A program made the position numbers and the translations under genes. A stretch of DNA of 42,592 nt from CAZBGR01 sp964491535 (GTDB lineage Bacteria > Bacillota_I > Bacilli_A > RF39 > UBA660): NCBI GenBank assembly GCA_964491535.1, contig CAZBGR010000004.1, forward strand, positions 1-42,592, given 5' to 3'. Numbering within the stretch: position 1 is the stretch's first letter; each line of letters begins with the position of its first letter. The notes beneath the pieces were generated by a model that did not search any database, was not told where the DNA came from, and was given only the letters and a program-made list of their open reading frames with translations. Of this stretch, positions 15,256 to 23,914 are shown one piece after another.

Positions 15256-16032
15256 TTATTTAACTAATTTCTTAACATTATTAATTGCATTCTTTTCTAA
15301 CCTAGATACTTGAGCTTGCGAAATACCTATCTCATCAGCTATTTCCATTTGAGTTTTACCAATAATAAAACGTTCAATTAAAATTAACTTTTCTTTATCT
15401 TTTAAACGATTAATAGCATCTTCTAAAATCATTTTAATCTCCCAATTAAAAGTCTCTTCTTTTTTATCTTCTAATTGATCAGCTAAATAAATAGTATCAC
15501 CACCATCATTATAAATTGGTTCTGACATACTAATTGGTTCTTTTAAAGCATCAAGAGCCATTAAAGCATCTAGTTCTTTTATTTCCAAAAGCTCACAAAC
15601 CTCTTTTAAAGAAGGTTCCCTACCTTTAGAATTAGTTAATTCTTCTTTTATCTTTAAAGTCTTATAAGCAATATCTTTTAAACTTCTAGAAATCCTCAAA
15701 CTATTATTATCTCTTAAATAACGTCTTACTTCTCCTAAAATCATTGGGACTGCATAAGTAGAAAACTTAACCTGATGAATTAAATCAAAATTATCAATAG
15801 CCTTTAATAAACCTATGCACCCTATTTGAAATAAATCATCCATATTATCAGTTCGATGATTAAACTTTTTTAAAATAGCTAATACTAATTTTAAATTACC
15901 ATTAACTAATTGATCACGAGCGAAAGCATCCCCTTTTTTTAATTTCTTAAACAAGATAGTCATCTCTTCACTTGATAATACTTTTATATCAGCTGTATTA
16001 AGACCACTTATTTCTACTTTATGGCGAGCCAT
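15256..16032 (-). CDS. sigG: Late forespore sigma factor SigG
   Basis: SigG (258 residues) directs late gene expression in the forespore. It begins 'MARHKVEISGLNTADIKVLSSEEM', the characteristic SigG N-terminus. Region 2 is 'DNMDDLFQIGCIGLLKAIDNFD' and 'FSTYAVPMILGEVRRYLRDN', region 3 follows, and region 4 is 'KTQMEIADEIGISQAQVSRLEK'. The ATG at 16032 comes four bases after a run of six G that is its ribosome site. That site is the 3' arm of a strong hairpin (16034-16079), so translation from sigE read-through RNA should be poor. Gene order spoIIGA-sigE-sigG is as in Bacillus. Confidence 0.96.
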   Translation of the reverse strand: MARHKVEISGLNTADIKVLSSEEMTILFKKLKKGDAFARDQLVNGNLKLVLAILKKFNHRTDNMDDLFQIGCIGLLKAIDNFDLIHQVKFSTYAVPMILGEVRRYLRDNNSLRISRSLKDIAYKTLKIKEELTNSKGREPSLKEVCELLEIKELDALMALDALKEPISMSEPIYNDGGDTIYLADQLEDKKEETFNWEIKMILEDAINRLKDKEKLILIERFIIGKTQMEIADEIGISQAQVSRLEKNAINNVKKLVK

Positions 16033-16033
16033 T

Positions 16034-16079
16034 AAAACCCCCCTTTACCTTTTTGTTATGGTTCAAAAAGGGGGTTTTT
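16034..16079 (-). promoter_or_regulatory. Hairpin hiding the sigG ribosome site / sigE terminator
   Basis: On the minus strand AAAACCCCCTTT (16067-16078) can pair with AAAGGGGG(G)TTTT (16034-16046); the 3' arm contains the sigG ribosome site and ends one base before its ATG. A T-run follows the G arm. It can act as a terminator for sigE and as a block to sigG translation in read-through mRNA. Confidence 0.75.
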
Positions 16080-16083
16080 ATGC
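16054..16083 (-). promoter_or_regulatory. Possible forespore (SigF/SigG-type) promoter for sigG
   Basis: Minus strand: GCATA (16079-16083), 18-base spacer, CATAACA (16054-16060), resembling the forespore form GHATR / CATnhTA with one mismatch. RNA starting near 16047 would lack the 5' arm of the hairpin, leaving the ribosome site free. Confidence 0.4.
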
Positions 16084-16110
16084 AATATAATTAATTTATT
16101 CTTAAATTAT

Positions 16111-16803
16111 TTATATTTTAGTTAAAAATTTTAGTTTCCTAATAACCTTTTTTTCAATTCTTGATATATAAGATTGAGAAATACCTAACAATTCTGCAAC
16201 ATCCTTTTGGGTCATTTCTTCATTACCTAATAATCCATATCTTGAAATCATAATTTGACGATCACGTTCTTCTAATTTCTCTATTTCTTTAATTAATAAT
16301 TGCTTTTCCACTTCACTTTCTAGTGATTTAGTTACTATATCTGGTTCTGTCCCTAAAACGTCTTTTAAATGAAGTTTATTACCTTCTGCATCATAACTTA
16401 ATGATTCTTCAAAACTCACCTCGCCTCTTCTTTTTTTATTTTTTCTTAAATACATTAATATTTCATTATCAATACAACGACTAGCATAAGTAGCTAATTT
16501 TATTTGTTTCTCCATTTTATAAGTATTAATAGCTTTAATTAAACCAATTGTCCCAATACTAACTAAATCTTCTAATTCAATATTAGTATTTTCATACTTT
16601 TTAGCTAAAAAAACTACTAATCTTAAATTATGCTCAATTAATTTATTTTTAGCTAAAATATCGCCCTTCTTACATAAAAGTAAAAATTTTAATTCGTTTT
16701 CCTTAGATAACGGGGCAGGTAAAATATCAGTACTACCTACATAAAAAAGATAATTAAACTTAACTAATGATTTTTTAAATAATTTAATAATTGCTTTTAT
16801 CAT
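16111..16803 (-). CDS. sigE: Mother-cell sigma factor SigE precursor
   Basis: Pro-SigE (230 residues), the early mother-cell sigma factor, made inactive with an N-terminal extension. The pro-region is residues 1 to about 22 ('MIKAIIKLFKKSLVKFNYLF'), hydrophobic and basic, followed by 'YVGSTDILPAPLSKENE', the region where SpoIIGA cuts in B. subtilis. Region 2 contains 'EDLVSIGTIGLIKAINTY' and 'LATYASRCIDNEILMYLRKN'; region 4 'MTQKDVAELLGISQSYISRIEKK'. Start ATG at 16803 overlaps the spoIIGA stop by one base, with TTGGAGG upstream, so the two are translationally coupled. Confidence 0.97.
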   Translation of the reverse strand: MIKAIIKLFKKSLVKFNYLFYVGSTDILPAPLSKENELKFLLLCKKGDILAKNKLIEHNLRLVVFLAKKYENTNIELEDLVSIGTIGLIKAINTYKMEKQIKLATYASRCIDNEILMYLRKNKKRRGEVSFEESLSYDAEGNKLHLKDVLGTEPDIVTKSLESEVEKQLLIKEIEKLEERDRQIMISRYGLLGNEEMTQKDVAELLGISQSYISRIEKKVIRKLKFLTKI

Positions 16804-17597
16804 TATAAATCCTCCAATAATTTAGCATGCAATATACAATCAATGCCATCTATTTTAATTTTATTTTCTACAATACCGAGTAAAACATGATACCTTGCTC
16901 CTATTCCCATAATAAAGATCTTCTTAGGGATAATACACTTTAATAAGCCTTGACTATTAATTCCTTGATAAGGTACTAATAACAAATCTTCATCTTTATA
17001 TAAAGATTTAACTTGGTGATAATTAATTAAAATAATAGGCCTTTTTCGATAAGGATCAATTAAATTATTACCCGTATCTAAAAAAGCATGCACTTGTCTT
17101 TTAGTTCCATCTTTAAAATATATGTTAACTAAATAATAATTAGAATAATTGGTTTTTAAATTAAGAGCTTGTTTTAAATAAATATACAAAATAAGAGGCG
17201 CTCCAAAAAGTAATATTATGAAATTAATACTTAAACCATGATGATAAAAAACTAACCCTACTTGACGATAACTAAACTCAAGATTAAGAAAATATAAAAA
17301 ACCTCCTAAAAGAATACTAATAGTATATAAATAAAATAAATTACGAATAGTATAACGAACATCCCGGTAACCAAAAGTAGCTAAAACCATTAAAATACTA
17401 ATTACTAATTTAATAATAAATAGTTGAAAAGAACTTATTTTTAAAAATAAAACAAAGATAGACATCCCCCCTATTAAAGAACCTAATATTATTTTTTTAA
17501 AAGCACTATGACGTCTTAAAACAAGACTAACAATTAATAGTAATAAAAAATCAAAGAACCAATTTAAAAGAAAAATTAAATCAAGATAAAGTCTCAT
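16803..17597 (-). CDS. spoIIGA: SpoIIGA, pro-SigE processing aspartic protease
   Basis: SpoIIGA (264 residues) is the membrane protease that activates pro-SigE at the division septum after a signal from the forespore. The N-terminal half has about five transmembrane segments, starting 'MRLYLDLIFLLNWFFDFLLLL'. The C-terminal half is a single-lobe aspartic protease with the catalytic 'AFLDTGNNLIDPY' (D174) and 'IIPKKIFIMGIG'. The ATG at 17597 has AAAAGGTGAT upstream; the GTG at 17606 lies in that site. It follows ftsZ after a terminator and overlaps sigE. No convincing Spo0A box was found upstream. Confidence 0.94.
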   Translation of the reverse strand: MRLYLDLIFLLNWFFDFLLLLIVSLVLRRHSAFKKIILGSLIGGMSIFVLFLKISSFQLFIIKLVISILMVLATFGYRDVRYTIRNLFYLYTISILLGGFLYFLNLEFSYRQVGLVFYHHGLSINFIILLFGAPLILYIYLKQALNLKTNYSNYYLVNIYFKDGTKRQVHAFLDTGNNLIDPYRKRPIILINYHQVKSLYKDEDLLLVPYQGINSQGLLKCIIPKKIFIMGIGARYHVLLGIVENKIKIDGIDCILHAKLLEDL

Positions 17598-17619
17598 CTT
17601 AATCACCTTTTATAATTAT

Positions 17620-17650
17620 AAAAAAAAGACCCTTAAAATAGTGTCTCTTT
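17620..17650 (-). terminator. Intrinsic terminator between ftsZ and spoIIGA
   Basis: Minus strand AAAGAGAC (17643-17650) pairs with GTCTTTTT (17623-17630), with one G-U, a 12-base loop and a T-run. It should insulate spoIIGA from ftsAZ transcription. Confidence 0.65.
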
Positions 17651-17698
17651 TTGTTAAAACTTACTAAAAAATAATTTTTTGTAATTTTAAATTATTTA

Positions 17699-18769
17699 TT
17701 ATCCTTTTCTATTTCTTAAAAAGGGAGGAATATCCCATTTAGATTCTACCGTAGAACTATTATCTTCTTCTACTACTAATTCTTGTTGGTTAGTTAAAGT
17801 ATCAATCAATGGTTTATTACTTTTATCAAAACCTGTTGCTATAACAGTTACAATAACCACATCAGGATCAGGCAACTCTTCATTAATAACGGCCCCAAAT
17901 ATAGTGTTAATATCAGTATCAGCGGCTTTTCTAACTACCTCAGCAGCATCTTCTACTTCAAATAAGGTTAAGCTTGTCCCTCCGGTTACATTAATAATCG
18001 CATTTGTGGCTCCTTTAATATTAGCTTCTAACAATGGATTAGCGACAGCTGCTTGAGCTGCTTCAATAGCTCTATTTTCACCAGAACCTATTCCAATTCC
18101 AATAAGAGCATTACCACTGTTTTGCATGACTGCTCTAACATCAGCGAAATCTAAATTAACTAACCCAGTAACCGCTATTAAATCAGAGATTGATTGAACA
18201 CCTCTTCTTAAAACATTATCAACTTCCCTAAACGCATCAATCATTGGCGTAGTTCGATCAATAATATCCCTTAAACGATCATTAGGAATTATTATTAAGG
18301 TATCAACATGTTCTTTTAATTCTTCTAAACCCTTTAAAGCATTTTCCATCCTTCTTTTACCTTCAAAAGAAAAAGGCTTAGTTACAATCGCTACGGTTAA
18401 AGCTCCTAATTCTTTAGCTATTTCGGCAATAACAGGCGCTGCGCCGGTACCAGTTCCTCCACCCATCCCACAAGTAACAAAAATCATATCAGCCCCATTT
18501 AAAGCTTCCTTAATAGCTTCTTTTGATTCAAGAGCTGCTTCTTTACCAATAATGGGATCAGCTCCCGCTCCTAAGCCATCTGTTATTTTTTGACCAATTT
18601 GCAATTTATAAGGGGCATTAGAACTATTTAAAACTTGTAAATCAGTATTAGTAGCAATAAATTCTACTCCTTTAACCGATTCAATCATTCGATTTAAAGC
18701 ATTACAACCTGCTCCACCAATACCAATTACTTTAATTTTAGCTAATTGATCCATTTCTACACCAAACAT
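17699..18769 (-). CDS. ftsZ: Cell division GTPase FtsZ
   Basis: FtsZ (356 residues) polymerises into the Z ring that places both medial and polar septa. Visible: 'IKVIGIGGAGCNALNRM', the tubulin signature 'GMGGGTGTGAAPVIA', the T7 loop 'NLDFADVRAVM' and the C-terminal anchor peptide 'WDIPPFLRNRKG' that binds FtsA and partners. The variable linker is short. It follows ftsA by 16 bases with a good ribosome site, and a terminator separates it from spoIIGA. Confidence 0.99.
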   Translation of the reverse strand: MFGVEMDQLAKIKVIGIGGAGCNALNRMIESVKGVEFIATNTDLQVLNSSNAPYKLQIGQKITDGLGAGADPIIGKEAALESKEAIKEALNGADMIFVTCGMGGGTGTGAAPVIAEIAKELGALTVAIVTKPFSFEGKRRMENALKGLEELKEHVDTLIIIPNDRLRDIIDRTTPMIDAFREVDNVLRRGVQSISDLIAVTGLVNLDFADVRAVMQNSGNALIGIGIGSGENRAIEAAQAAVANPLLEANIKGATNAIINVTGGTSLTLFEVEDAAEVVRKAADTDINTIFGAVINEELPDPDVVIVTVIATGFDKSNKPLIDTLTNQQELVVEEDNSSTVESKWDIPPFLRNRKG

Positions 18770-18785
18770 TTATTCTCCTCCTTTA

Positions 18786-20033
18786 CTAATTATCAAAAAA
18801 ATAACCAAATACTTTACTCAAAAGAGAATGATGAGTAACAGTTAATCCCTTCTTATAAGGCAAAGTTAATTCCTCTTCACTTTCACGACTAAGCATTGAA
18901 TACTTTTTAGCTCGCAAATCTAACTTTTGATGAAAATACTTAATCATGCCAGCGATAGTTGAATATTTATTTTCTCTAATACCAATGGTTTCAGTATAAC
19001 CAAGACGAGCCTTAGGACCAAATACCTCCCCTATGATAGAAGACATTCCTGGGATTTCAGTCATCCCTCCTGTAATTATTATATAATTAATTTCTTTATT
19101 TGTTAAGAGGGTAACTTGTTTTTTAGCTAATTTTAATATTTCTAACAAACGAGACATAACTATTTCTGATAATTCATATTGATTAATCTGTAATTCTCTT
19201 TTATTAAGATTAATAACCTCCACTGTTTCACTCATCTCAGCATAGTGTTTATTAGCAATAGCAAATCTTTCTTTTAATTTTTTACTTTCTTTCTTACTTA
19301 ATTTAAAAATATAAGCAATATCATTATCGATATTAGAACCACCCATCGTAATAACTTCTGAATTTACTACCATTCCCTGATCAACAATAGAAACAGTAGT
19401 TAAATTAGCCCCTATATTTATAAGAGCCCCTATTTGTTTATCGGTTTCCCTATTTCTAAATTGATAATAATCTGCTAATGGACCTAGATTTAAATCAATT
19501 ACTTTTAAACCTAAACTCTCCATAATACTAATTATAGCATAAATATTTTTTTTAGAGGTAGTAATCATTATTGCATTAGCCGTTAATTTCTTACCAACTA
19601 ATCTCTTTGGATCTTTTATTCCTTTTTTATTATCAATTGAAAATTCATGAGGAACAATAGTAATTAACTCTTCTTTATCTTTTAATTTGTTATAAATACA
19701 AGTTTGTAAAACATTAGTAATGTCATTACCCGATATCCTTTGATTATCATTAGTTATCGTAATAGTCCCGGTTACTTTCTTATATTCAGCATAATAAGGG
19801 GGAATATTAGCTAATACTTTATCAATTTTAACTCCTATTTTACCTTCAATTTTAGCTAAAGCTTGTTTAAAAGCCCCCATTAATTCATTAGCATCAACAA
19901 TTAAACCCTTTTTTATGCCTTTAGAAAGAACAGAAGCTACCGCCAAAACATTTAATTTATCTTTATCTATTTCAGCTACTAATATTTTTATAGTATCGCT
20001 TCCTAAATCAACACTAGTATAAATTCTTTTCAT
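18786..20033 (-). CDS. ftsA: Cell division actin-like protein FtsA
   Basis: FtsA (415 residues) tethers FtsZ to the membrane. It has the actin-type phosphate 1 motif 'YTSVDLGSDTIKILVAEI', an inserted SHS2 (1C) domain, 'GALINIGANLTTVSIVDQG' and 'YIIITGGMTEIPGM'. A short C-terminal segment ('LLSKVFGYFFDN') is the expected amphipathic membrane-targeting helix. Its ATG is preceded by AAGGAG. An AT-rich gap of 117 bases separates it from divIB and contains TATAAT-like sequences that may be a promoter. Confidence 0.97.
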   Translation of the reverse strand: MKRIYTSVDLGSDTIKILVAEIDKDKLNVLAVASVLSKGIKKGLIVDANELMGAFKQALAKIEGKIGVKIDKVLANIPPYYAEYKKVTGTITITNDNQRISGNDITNVLQTCIYNKLKDKEELITIVPHEFSIDNKKGIKDPKRLVGKKLTANAIMITTSKKNIYAIISIMESLGLKVIDLNLGPLADYYQFRNRETDKQIGALINIGANLTTVSIVDQGMVVNSEVITMGGSNIDNDIAYIFKLSKKESKKLKERFAIANKHYAEMSETVEVINLNKRELQINQYELSEIVMSRLLEILKLAKKQVTLLTNKEINYIIITGGMTEIPGMSSIIGEVFGPKARLGYTETIGIRENKYSTIAGMIKYFHQKLDLRAKKYSMLSRESEEELTLPYKKGLTVTHHSLLSKVFGYFFDN

Positions 20034-20150
20034 ATTGATGCTCCTTGATATTATTATACTATAAAAAAAGAAAAATAAAAAGTAGCCTTTCTAAAAAATT
20101 ATTATAATCTTTATTACTTTAATAATTAAATTTATTATATTTATTACTAA

Positions 20151-20837
20151 TCATTCTAAAATTTCAAAATAATTACCAGCATCTAAATATAAAATTCCTC
20201 TTTTATTTTCTAAAGTAACTAAAATATTATTATATTCATTTATTTGTTTAAAACGCGCTAAAGTTAAATAAACATAATTTTCATCAGTCATAGTTAAAAA
20301 AAAGCGTTCTTTATCTACTTCATTCGGTTGATAAAGAATTTCTGATATTTTTGAAGAAATATCATTTTTAACAACTAACATTGAATTTATAAAATCATCA
20401 TAAATAGTATCAGGAACATAATTAATTAAAATAGGCAAACTAATATCTACCTTTTGACAGTTTATTTCTTGTTTATTTTCTAAAACCAAAGTGTCATTAT
20501 CTTGATTATAAAATAAAAGCTTATATTCCTTAATATATAAATCAAGTCTAAAAGTAAAACTTCTTTTTATTTTAACATCTTTAATTAATTTATTTTTAAG
20601 AAGTCTTTGTTTTATCTTTTTGTTAGTAGTAAACAAAAAACTAGGATAATTATCTATTTTAGCTTGTTCTAAAATAAATTGATCATCCAAAAGATAATTA
20701 TCAAAAACCCTAATATTTTTAATAGGTTGCTTAGTAACAAATAAACCTCCATAACCAATTAGATATAAGGTTAATAGAAAAATTAGAGTTTTAAATAAAT
20801 TGAATTTTTTACGTTTAACTTTTGTCTTTTTGTTCAT
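20151..20837 (-). CDS. divIB: Cell division protein DivIB/FtsQ
   Basis: A 228-residue bitopic protein of the DivIB/FtsQ family, part of the septal complex with FtsL and DivIC that controls the division synthase. A basic cytoplasmic N-terminus ('MNKKTKVKRKKFNLFK') is followed by one transmembrane helix (about residues 17-37) and a POTRA domain ('IKNIRVFDNYLLDDQFILEQAKI'). The start is ATG 20837 with GGGAG upstream; a TTG at 20870 would overlap murB more and lacks a ribosome site. It overlaps the murB end by 23 bases. Confidence 0.88.
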   Translation of the reverse strand: MNKKTKVKRKKFNLFKTLIFLLTLYLIGYGGLFVTKQPIKNIRVFDNYLLDDQFILEQAKIDNYPSFLFTTNKKIKQRLLKNKLIKDVKIKRSFTFRLDLYIKEYKLLFYNQDNDTLVLENKQEINCQKVDISLPILINYVPDTIYDDFINSMLVVKNDISSKISEILYQPNEVDKERFFLTMTDENYVYLTLARFKQINEYNNILVTLENKRGILYLDAGNYFEILE

Positions 20838-21747
20838 TATTAGACTCCCAATTAACAAATTCTTGTTCAATAATTAAATCGATTCCTTGTTCATCTTTTA
20901 CCTTTTTTTTCACTTCTAAAATTAAATCTCGAACATCATCAGCAGAAGCTTTAGCAGCATTAATAATAAAATTAGCATGTTTAGGACTTACCATCGCTCC
21001 CCCTTTACGATATCCTTTTAAATTACAAGCTTCTATTAAACGACCAGCAAAATCATTAGCCGGATTACGAAAAACACTGCCAGCGCTTGGAAATTCTAAT
21101 GGTTGACTTAATAACCTTCTTTGTTTTCTAGTTTCAATCAAATCAATTATTTCTTTTTTAGAACCTTGTTTTAAAACCAAAGTAGCTTCTAAACAAATAT
21201 AATTTGGATTTTGTTGTAAAAAAGAAGATCGGTAATGAAAATTAAGATCACGATTAAAAAGTTCCTTTATCTTTAAAGCTGGGGTTAATACCTTTATACT
21301 GCTAACAAGATAACCCATATCAGTTTTATACGCTCCTGCATTCATATAAATAGAACCCCCTACCGTACCCGGTATTCCCGTTGCAAATTCTAAACCACTA
21401 AGACCCATCTTTGATACCTCATAAGCTAGTTTAGTTAAATTATACCCGGCTCCTACCTTAACAATAGTATCTTTTATTTGTAAATGATTAAAACGATCTA
21501 ATTTAATAATAACTCCCTTATAATCCAAATCACTAAAAATAAGATTAGAACCATTACCTACTACTTTATAAATAATATTATGTTCTTTTAAAATCTTAAG
21601 TAAGCTAATTAATTTTAAAACATTTTCTGGATAAACAAAAAGGGCTGCCTCCCCCCCTATCCGATATGTTGTAAACTTAGCTAATTTAACATGCTCAACA
21701 AATTTACCAATTTTGTTTTTTTTAATTAACCGTATTATTTCATCCAT
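20815..21747 (-). CDS. murB: UDP-N-acetylenolpyruvoylglucosamine reductase
   Basis: MurB (310 residues), an FAD enzyme that reduces enolpyruvyl-UDP-GlcNAc to UDP-MurNAc. The FAD domain shows 'TTYRIGGEAALFVYP', 'KVVGNGSNLIFSD' and 'GIPGTVGGSIYMNAGAY'. The active-site serine lies in 'SAGSVFRNP' and the acid near the end in 'GIDLIIEQEFV'. ATG at 21747 with GGAG six bases upstream; it overlaps murG by 13 bases. Gene order murG-murB-divIB is the Bacillus order. Confidence 0.97.
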   Translation of the reverse strand: MDEIIRLIKKNKIGKFVEHVKLAKFTTYRIGGEAALFVYPENVLKLISLLKILKEHNIIYKVVGNGSNLIFSDLDYKGVIIKLDRFNHLQIKDTIVKVGAGYNLTKLAYEVSKMGLSGLEFATGIPGTVGGSIYMNAGAYKTDMGYLVSSIKVLTPALKIKELFNRDLNFHYRSSFLQQNPNYICLEATLVLKQGSKKEIIDLIETRKQRRLLSQPLEFPSAGSVFRNPANDFAGRLIEACNLKGYRKGGAMVSPKHANFIINAAKASADDVRDLILEVKKKVKDEQGIDLIIEQEFVNWESNNEQKDKS

Positions 21748-22835
21748 TTCTTACTCCGCTCTATTAATTCGTTCGCTAATTCATATATTTTTGTAGCACT
21801 ATCTCTAATTACTAATCTTTTTAAATTACTTTTTAATTTTTGATATTTATTTTTATCTCTTAAAAGATAATCAATTGTTCTAACTAAAACATCACCCTTT
21901 AAATCACTTTCTTCAATTACAAGAACTGCTTCTTTAGCTTCTAAATCTAAAGCATTTTTTAATTGATGATTATTAGCTACATAAGGACTAGGAATTAAAA
22001 TAGTTGGTATATTTAAAGCTATTATTTCACTAATAATAGTAGCTCCCGCTCTAGAAACCATCAAATCAACATCCTTCATTAACGAAGGTAAATTATCAAG
22101 ATAAGGCATTATTTTAATATTAGTTGTTACTTTTAAATCTTTAAATTTTTCTTCATAATCTTTACCAGTTAAATATAAAACTTCATATTCTTTATTATTA
22201 AATAATTGAAGCATTAATTTCATCTTATTATTTATAACTTCTGAACCAAGTGACCCCATAACCATTAAAACTAGTTTTTTATGTTTATCAAAACCTAAAG
22301 TCTCTTTCGCTAATTTATTAGTTTTAGAAGCATTCTCACCACTAGGATTACCCGTAAAAACAACTTTTGATTCATCATTAATATAATTTATAGTATCTTC
22401 AAAAGAGATTGCCATTTTAGCTGCATATTTAATTAAAAAGCGATTAGCTAAACCTAAGATACTATTTTGTTCATGAATTATAGTAGGATAACCTAATTTA
22501 GAAGCCGCATAAATAACAGGGCCTGTTACATAACCACCAAAACCTATCACAATATCAGGCTTAAACTCTTTAATCATTTTTTTAGCTTCTTTAATAGCTT
22601 TTAGAAAATAAATAATCACTTTAAAATTTTTAAAAGTTAATTTTCGTTCAAATCCCATAAGCATTAAAGCTTGATAAGCTATTTTATATTTAGGAATAAT
22701 ATCTTTTTCCATTCGATTATGAGTCCCAATAAATAAAATATCACTGTTTTTTTCTTTTTCTTTTATTTTATTAATAACAGCTAAGGCAGGATAAATATGG
22801 CCCCCTGTACCACCAGCACTGATAATAACCCTCAT
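21735..22835 (-). CDS. murG: UDP-GlcNAc transferase MurG
   Basis: MurG (366 residues) adds GlcNAc to lipid I to form lipid II on the cytoplasmic face of the membrane. The two GT-B glycine loops are visible: 'SAGGTGGHIYPALAV' at the N-terminus and 'DIVIGFGGYVTGPVIYA'. The C-terminal donor-binding part has 'VSRAGATIISEIIALNIPTILIPSP'. It is the first gene of murG-murB-divIB and has its own plausible SigA promoter, divergent from the small gene at 22988. Confidence 0.97.
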   Translation of the reverse strand: MRVIISAGGTGGHIYPALAVINKIKEKEKNSDILFIGTHNRMEKDIIPKYKIAYQALMLMGFERKLTFKNFKVIIYFLKAIKEAKKMIKEFKPDIVIGFGGYVTGPVIYAASKLGYPTIIHEQNSILGLANRFLIKYAAKMAISFEDTINYINDESKVVFTGNPSGENASKTNKLAKETLGFDKHKKLVLMVMGSLGSEVINNKMKLMLQLFNNKEYEVLYLTGKDYEEKFKDLKVTTNIKIMPYLDNLPSLMKDVDLMVSRAGATIISEIIALNIPTILIPSPYVANNHQLKNALDLEAKEAVLVIEESDLKGDVLVRTIDYLLRDKNKYQKLKSNLKRLVIRDSATKIYELANELIERSKKWMK

Positions 22836-22856
22836 GACAACTCCTCTCTCACTATA

Positions 22857-22885
22857 ATTATATCACGGATAAGGTTAGATATGAA
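22857..22885 (-). promoter_or_regulatory. SigA-type promoter for murG
   Basis: Minus strand TTCATA (22880-22885), 17-base spacer, TATAAT (22857-22862), about 20 bases before the murG ATG. Perfect -10, four of six at -35. Confidence 0.5.
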
Positions 22886-22920
22886 AATTATAAAATAATA
22901 ATAACGACCATTTTTTATTA

Positions 22921-22969
22921 GAATTACTAATTAAAATATCTTGAATTACTAAATAACTTTTGATATACT
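22921..22969 (+). promoter_or_regulatory. SigA-type promoter with a tandem repeat, for the gene at 22988
   Basis: TTGAAT (22941-22946), 17-base spacer, TATACT (22964-22969). The 10-mer GAATTACTAA occurs twice, at 22921-22930 and 22943-22952, 22 bases apart (two helical turns), the second copy overlapping the -35. This may be a regulator site. Confidence 0.55.
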
Positions 22970-22987
22970 TAATAAGAGGTGAAATAA

Positions 22988-23293
22988 ATGAATAACGAAG
23001 TTTTAAAACCTACTATCAAAATTAATAATAATTATAAAATAGAAAATGAATTTTTTCGAGACTGGATGAATAACCGTTCTGATATATCAAAAGCAATATA
23101 TCATTTATCAAAAGCAGCTAATTATTTATTAGTATGGGGGGATATTGAAGAAAAACTAGGTCTAGATTCTAATAATGAACACGTTAAACAATTAGAATTT
23201 TTTTTCAATATGGTAAGTGGTTTACAATCAGATATTACAGAATATATTGATAATAATTTAGAAGTTTTAAAACTTGAACAATTTAACAAATAA
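22988..23293 (+). CDS. Uncharacterised 101-residue acidic protein
   Basis: I do not recognise this gene. The product is mostly helical, acidic and soluble, with no signal peptide or membrane segment. Features include 'FFRDWMNNRSDISKAIYHLSKAANYLLVWGD' and 'EFFFNMVSGLQSDITEYIDNN'. It starts at ATG 22988 with AAGAGGTG upstream and has a good promoter with a tandem repeat. It is one of few plus-strand genes, divergent from murG and convergent with rsmD. The ribosome site, promoter and codon use support it as real; no function is proposed. Confidence 0.8.
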   Translation: MNNEVLKPTIKINNNYKIENEFFRDWMNNRSDISKAIYHLSKAANYLLVWGDIEEKLGLDSNNEHVKQLEFFFNMVSGLQSDITEYIDNNLEVLKLEQFNK

Positions 23294-23325
23294 TAACCTT
23301 ATTAATTTAATTAATTTTTAAGTTT

Positions 23326-23874
23326 TTACTTTAATTGATAAATATTTATCCTCTTTACTCCATATCGCTTATATTTTACTAAATATAAATCATTATATAT
23401 TTCCTTTAAATAATCATCTTGATAAAAACAAATAACTTGTCCATTTTTATTTAATAATTGATAATCACTAATAATAAATAAAATAAGCTCAATTATCTTT
23501 TGATCATAAGGAGGATCTAAAAAAATTAAATCAAACTTTATTTGATGCTTTTTAAAATAAAGTAAAGCTACTTGATAATCCTTTAAACTAATAAAAGCTT
23601 GTTTTTTTATTTTAAGATGGTTTATATTTTCATTTATTATGTTGATTGCCGATTTATTATTATCATTAAAATAAACCATTCTAGCTCCATGACTAATAGC
23701 TTCAATCCCAAGGGAACCACTACCAGCAAATAAATCTAAACATAGACTATCTTTTAGTTTTGATTGTATAATAGCAAATAAAGATTCTTTTACTTTAGCC
23801 ATCGTCGGCCTTGTTTTTTTTAAATGATAACCTTTTAAAGCTTGTCCTTTTAAGAAACCACTAATAACTTGCAT
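23326..23874 (-). CDS. rsmD: 16S rRNA (guanine-966-N2)-methyltransferase RsmD
   Basis: RsmD (182 residues; ylbH in B. subtilis) methylates G966 of 16S rRNA using S-adenosylmethionine. It has the N-terminal 'ISGFLKGQALKGYHLKKTRPTMAKVKESLF', the SAM-binding 'LDLFAGSGSLGIEAISHGA' and the catalytic 'LIFLDPPYDQK' (DPPY). It follows ylbD-ylbE as in the Bacillus ylb cluster. A hairpin lies in its leader (23915-23946). Confidence 0.95.
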   Translation of the reverse strand: MQVISGFLKGQALKGYHLKKTRPTMAKVKESLFAIIQSKLKDSLCLDLFAGSGSLGIEAISHGARMVYFNDNNKSAINIINENINHLKIKKQAFISLKDYQVALLYFKKHQIKFDLIFLDPPYDQKIIELILFIISDYQLLNKNGQVICFYQDDYLKEIYNDLYLVKYKRYGVKRINIYQLK

Positions 23875-23914
23875 TTTTACCTCGCATAAAATTAAATTTT
23901 TAGGAAATACTAAC

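Noticed and set aside
17650..17659. 0A-like box (TTTGTTAAAA) upstream of spoIIGA
   Set aside because: Two mismatches at key positions and separated from the -10 by the ftsZ terminator.
20837..20870. TTG start of divIB at 20870
   Set aside because: No ribosome site and deeper overlap with murB; ATG 20837 has GGGAG at the right distance.
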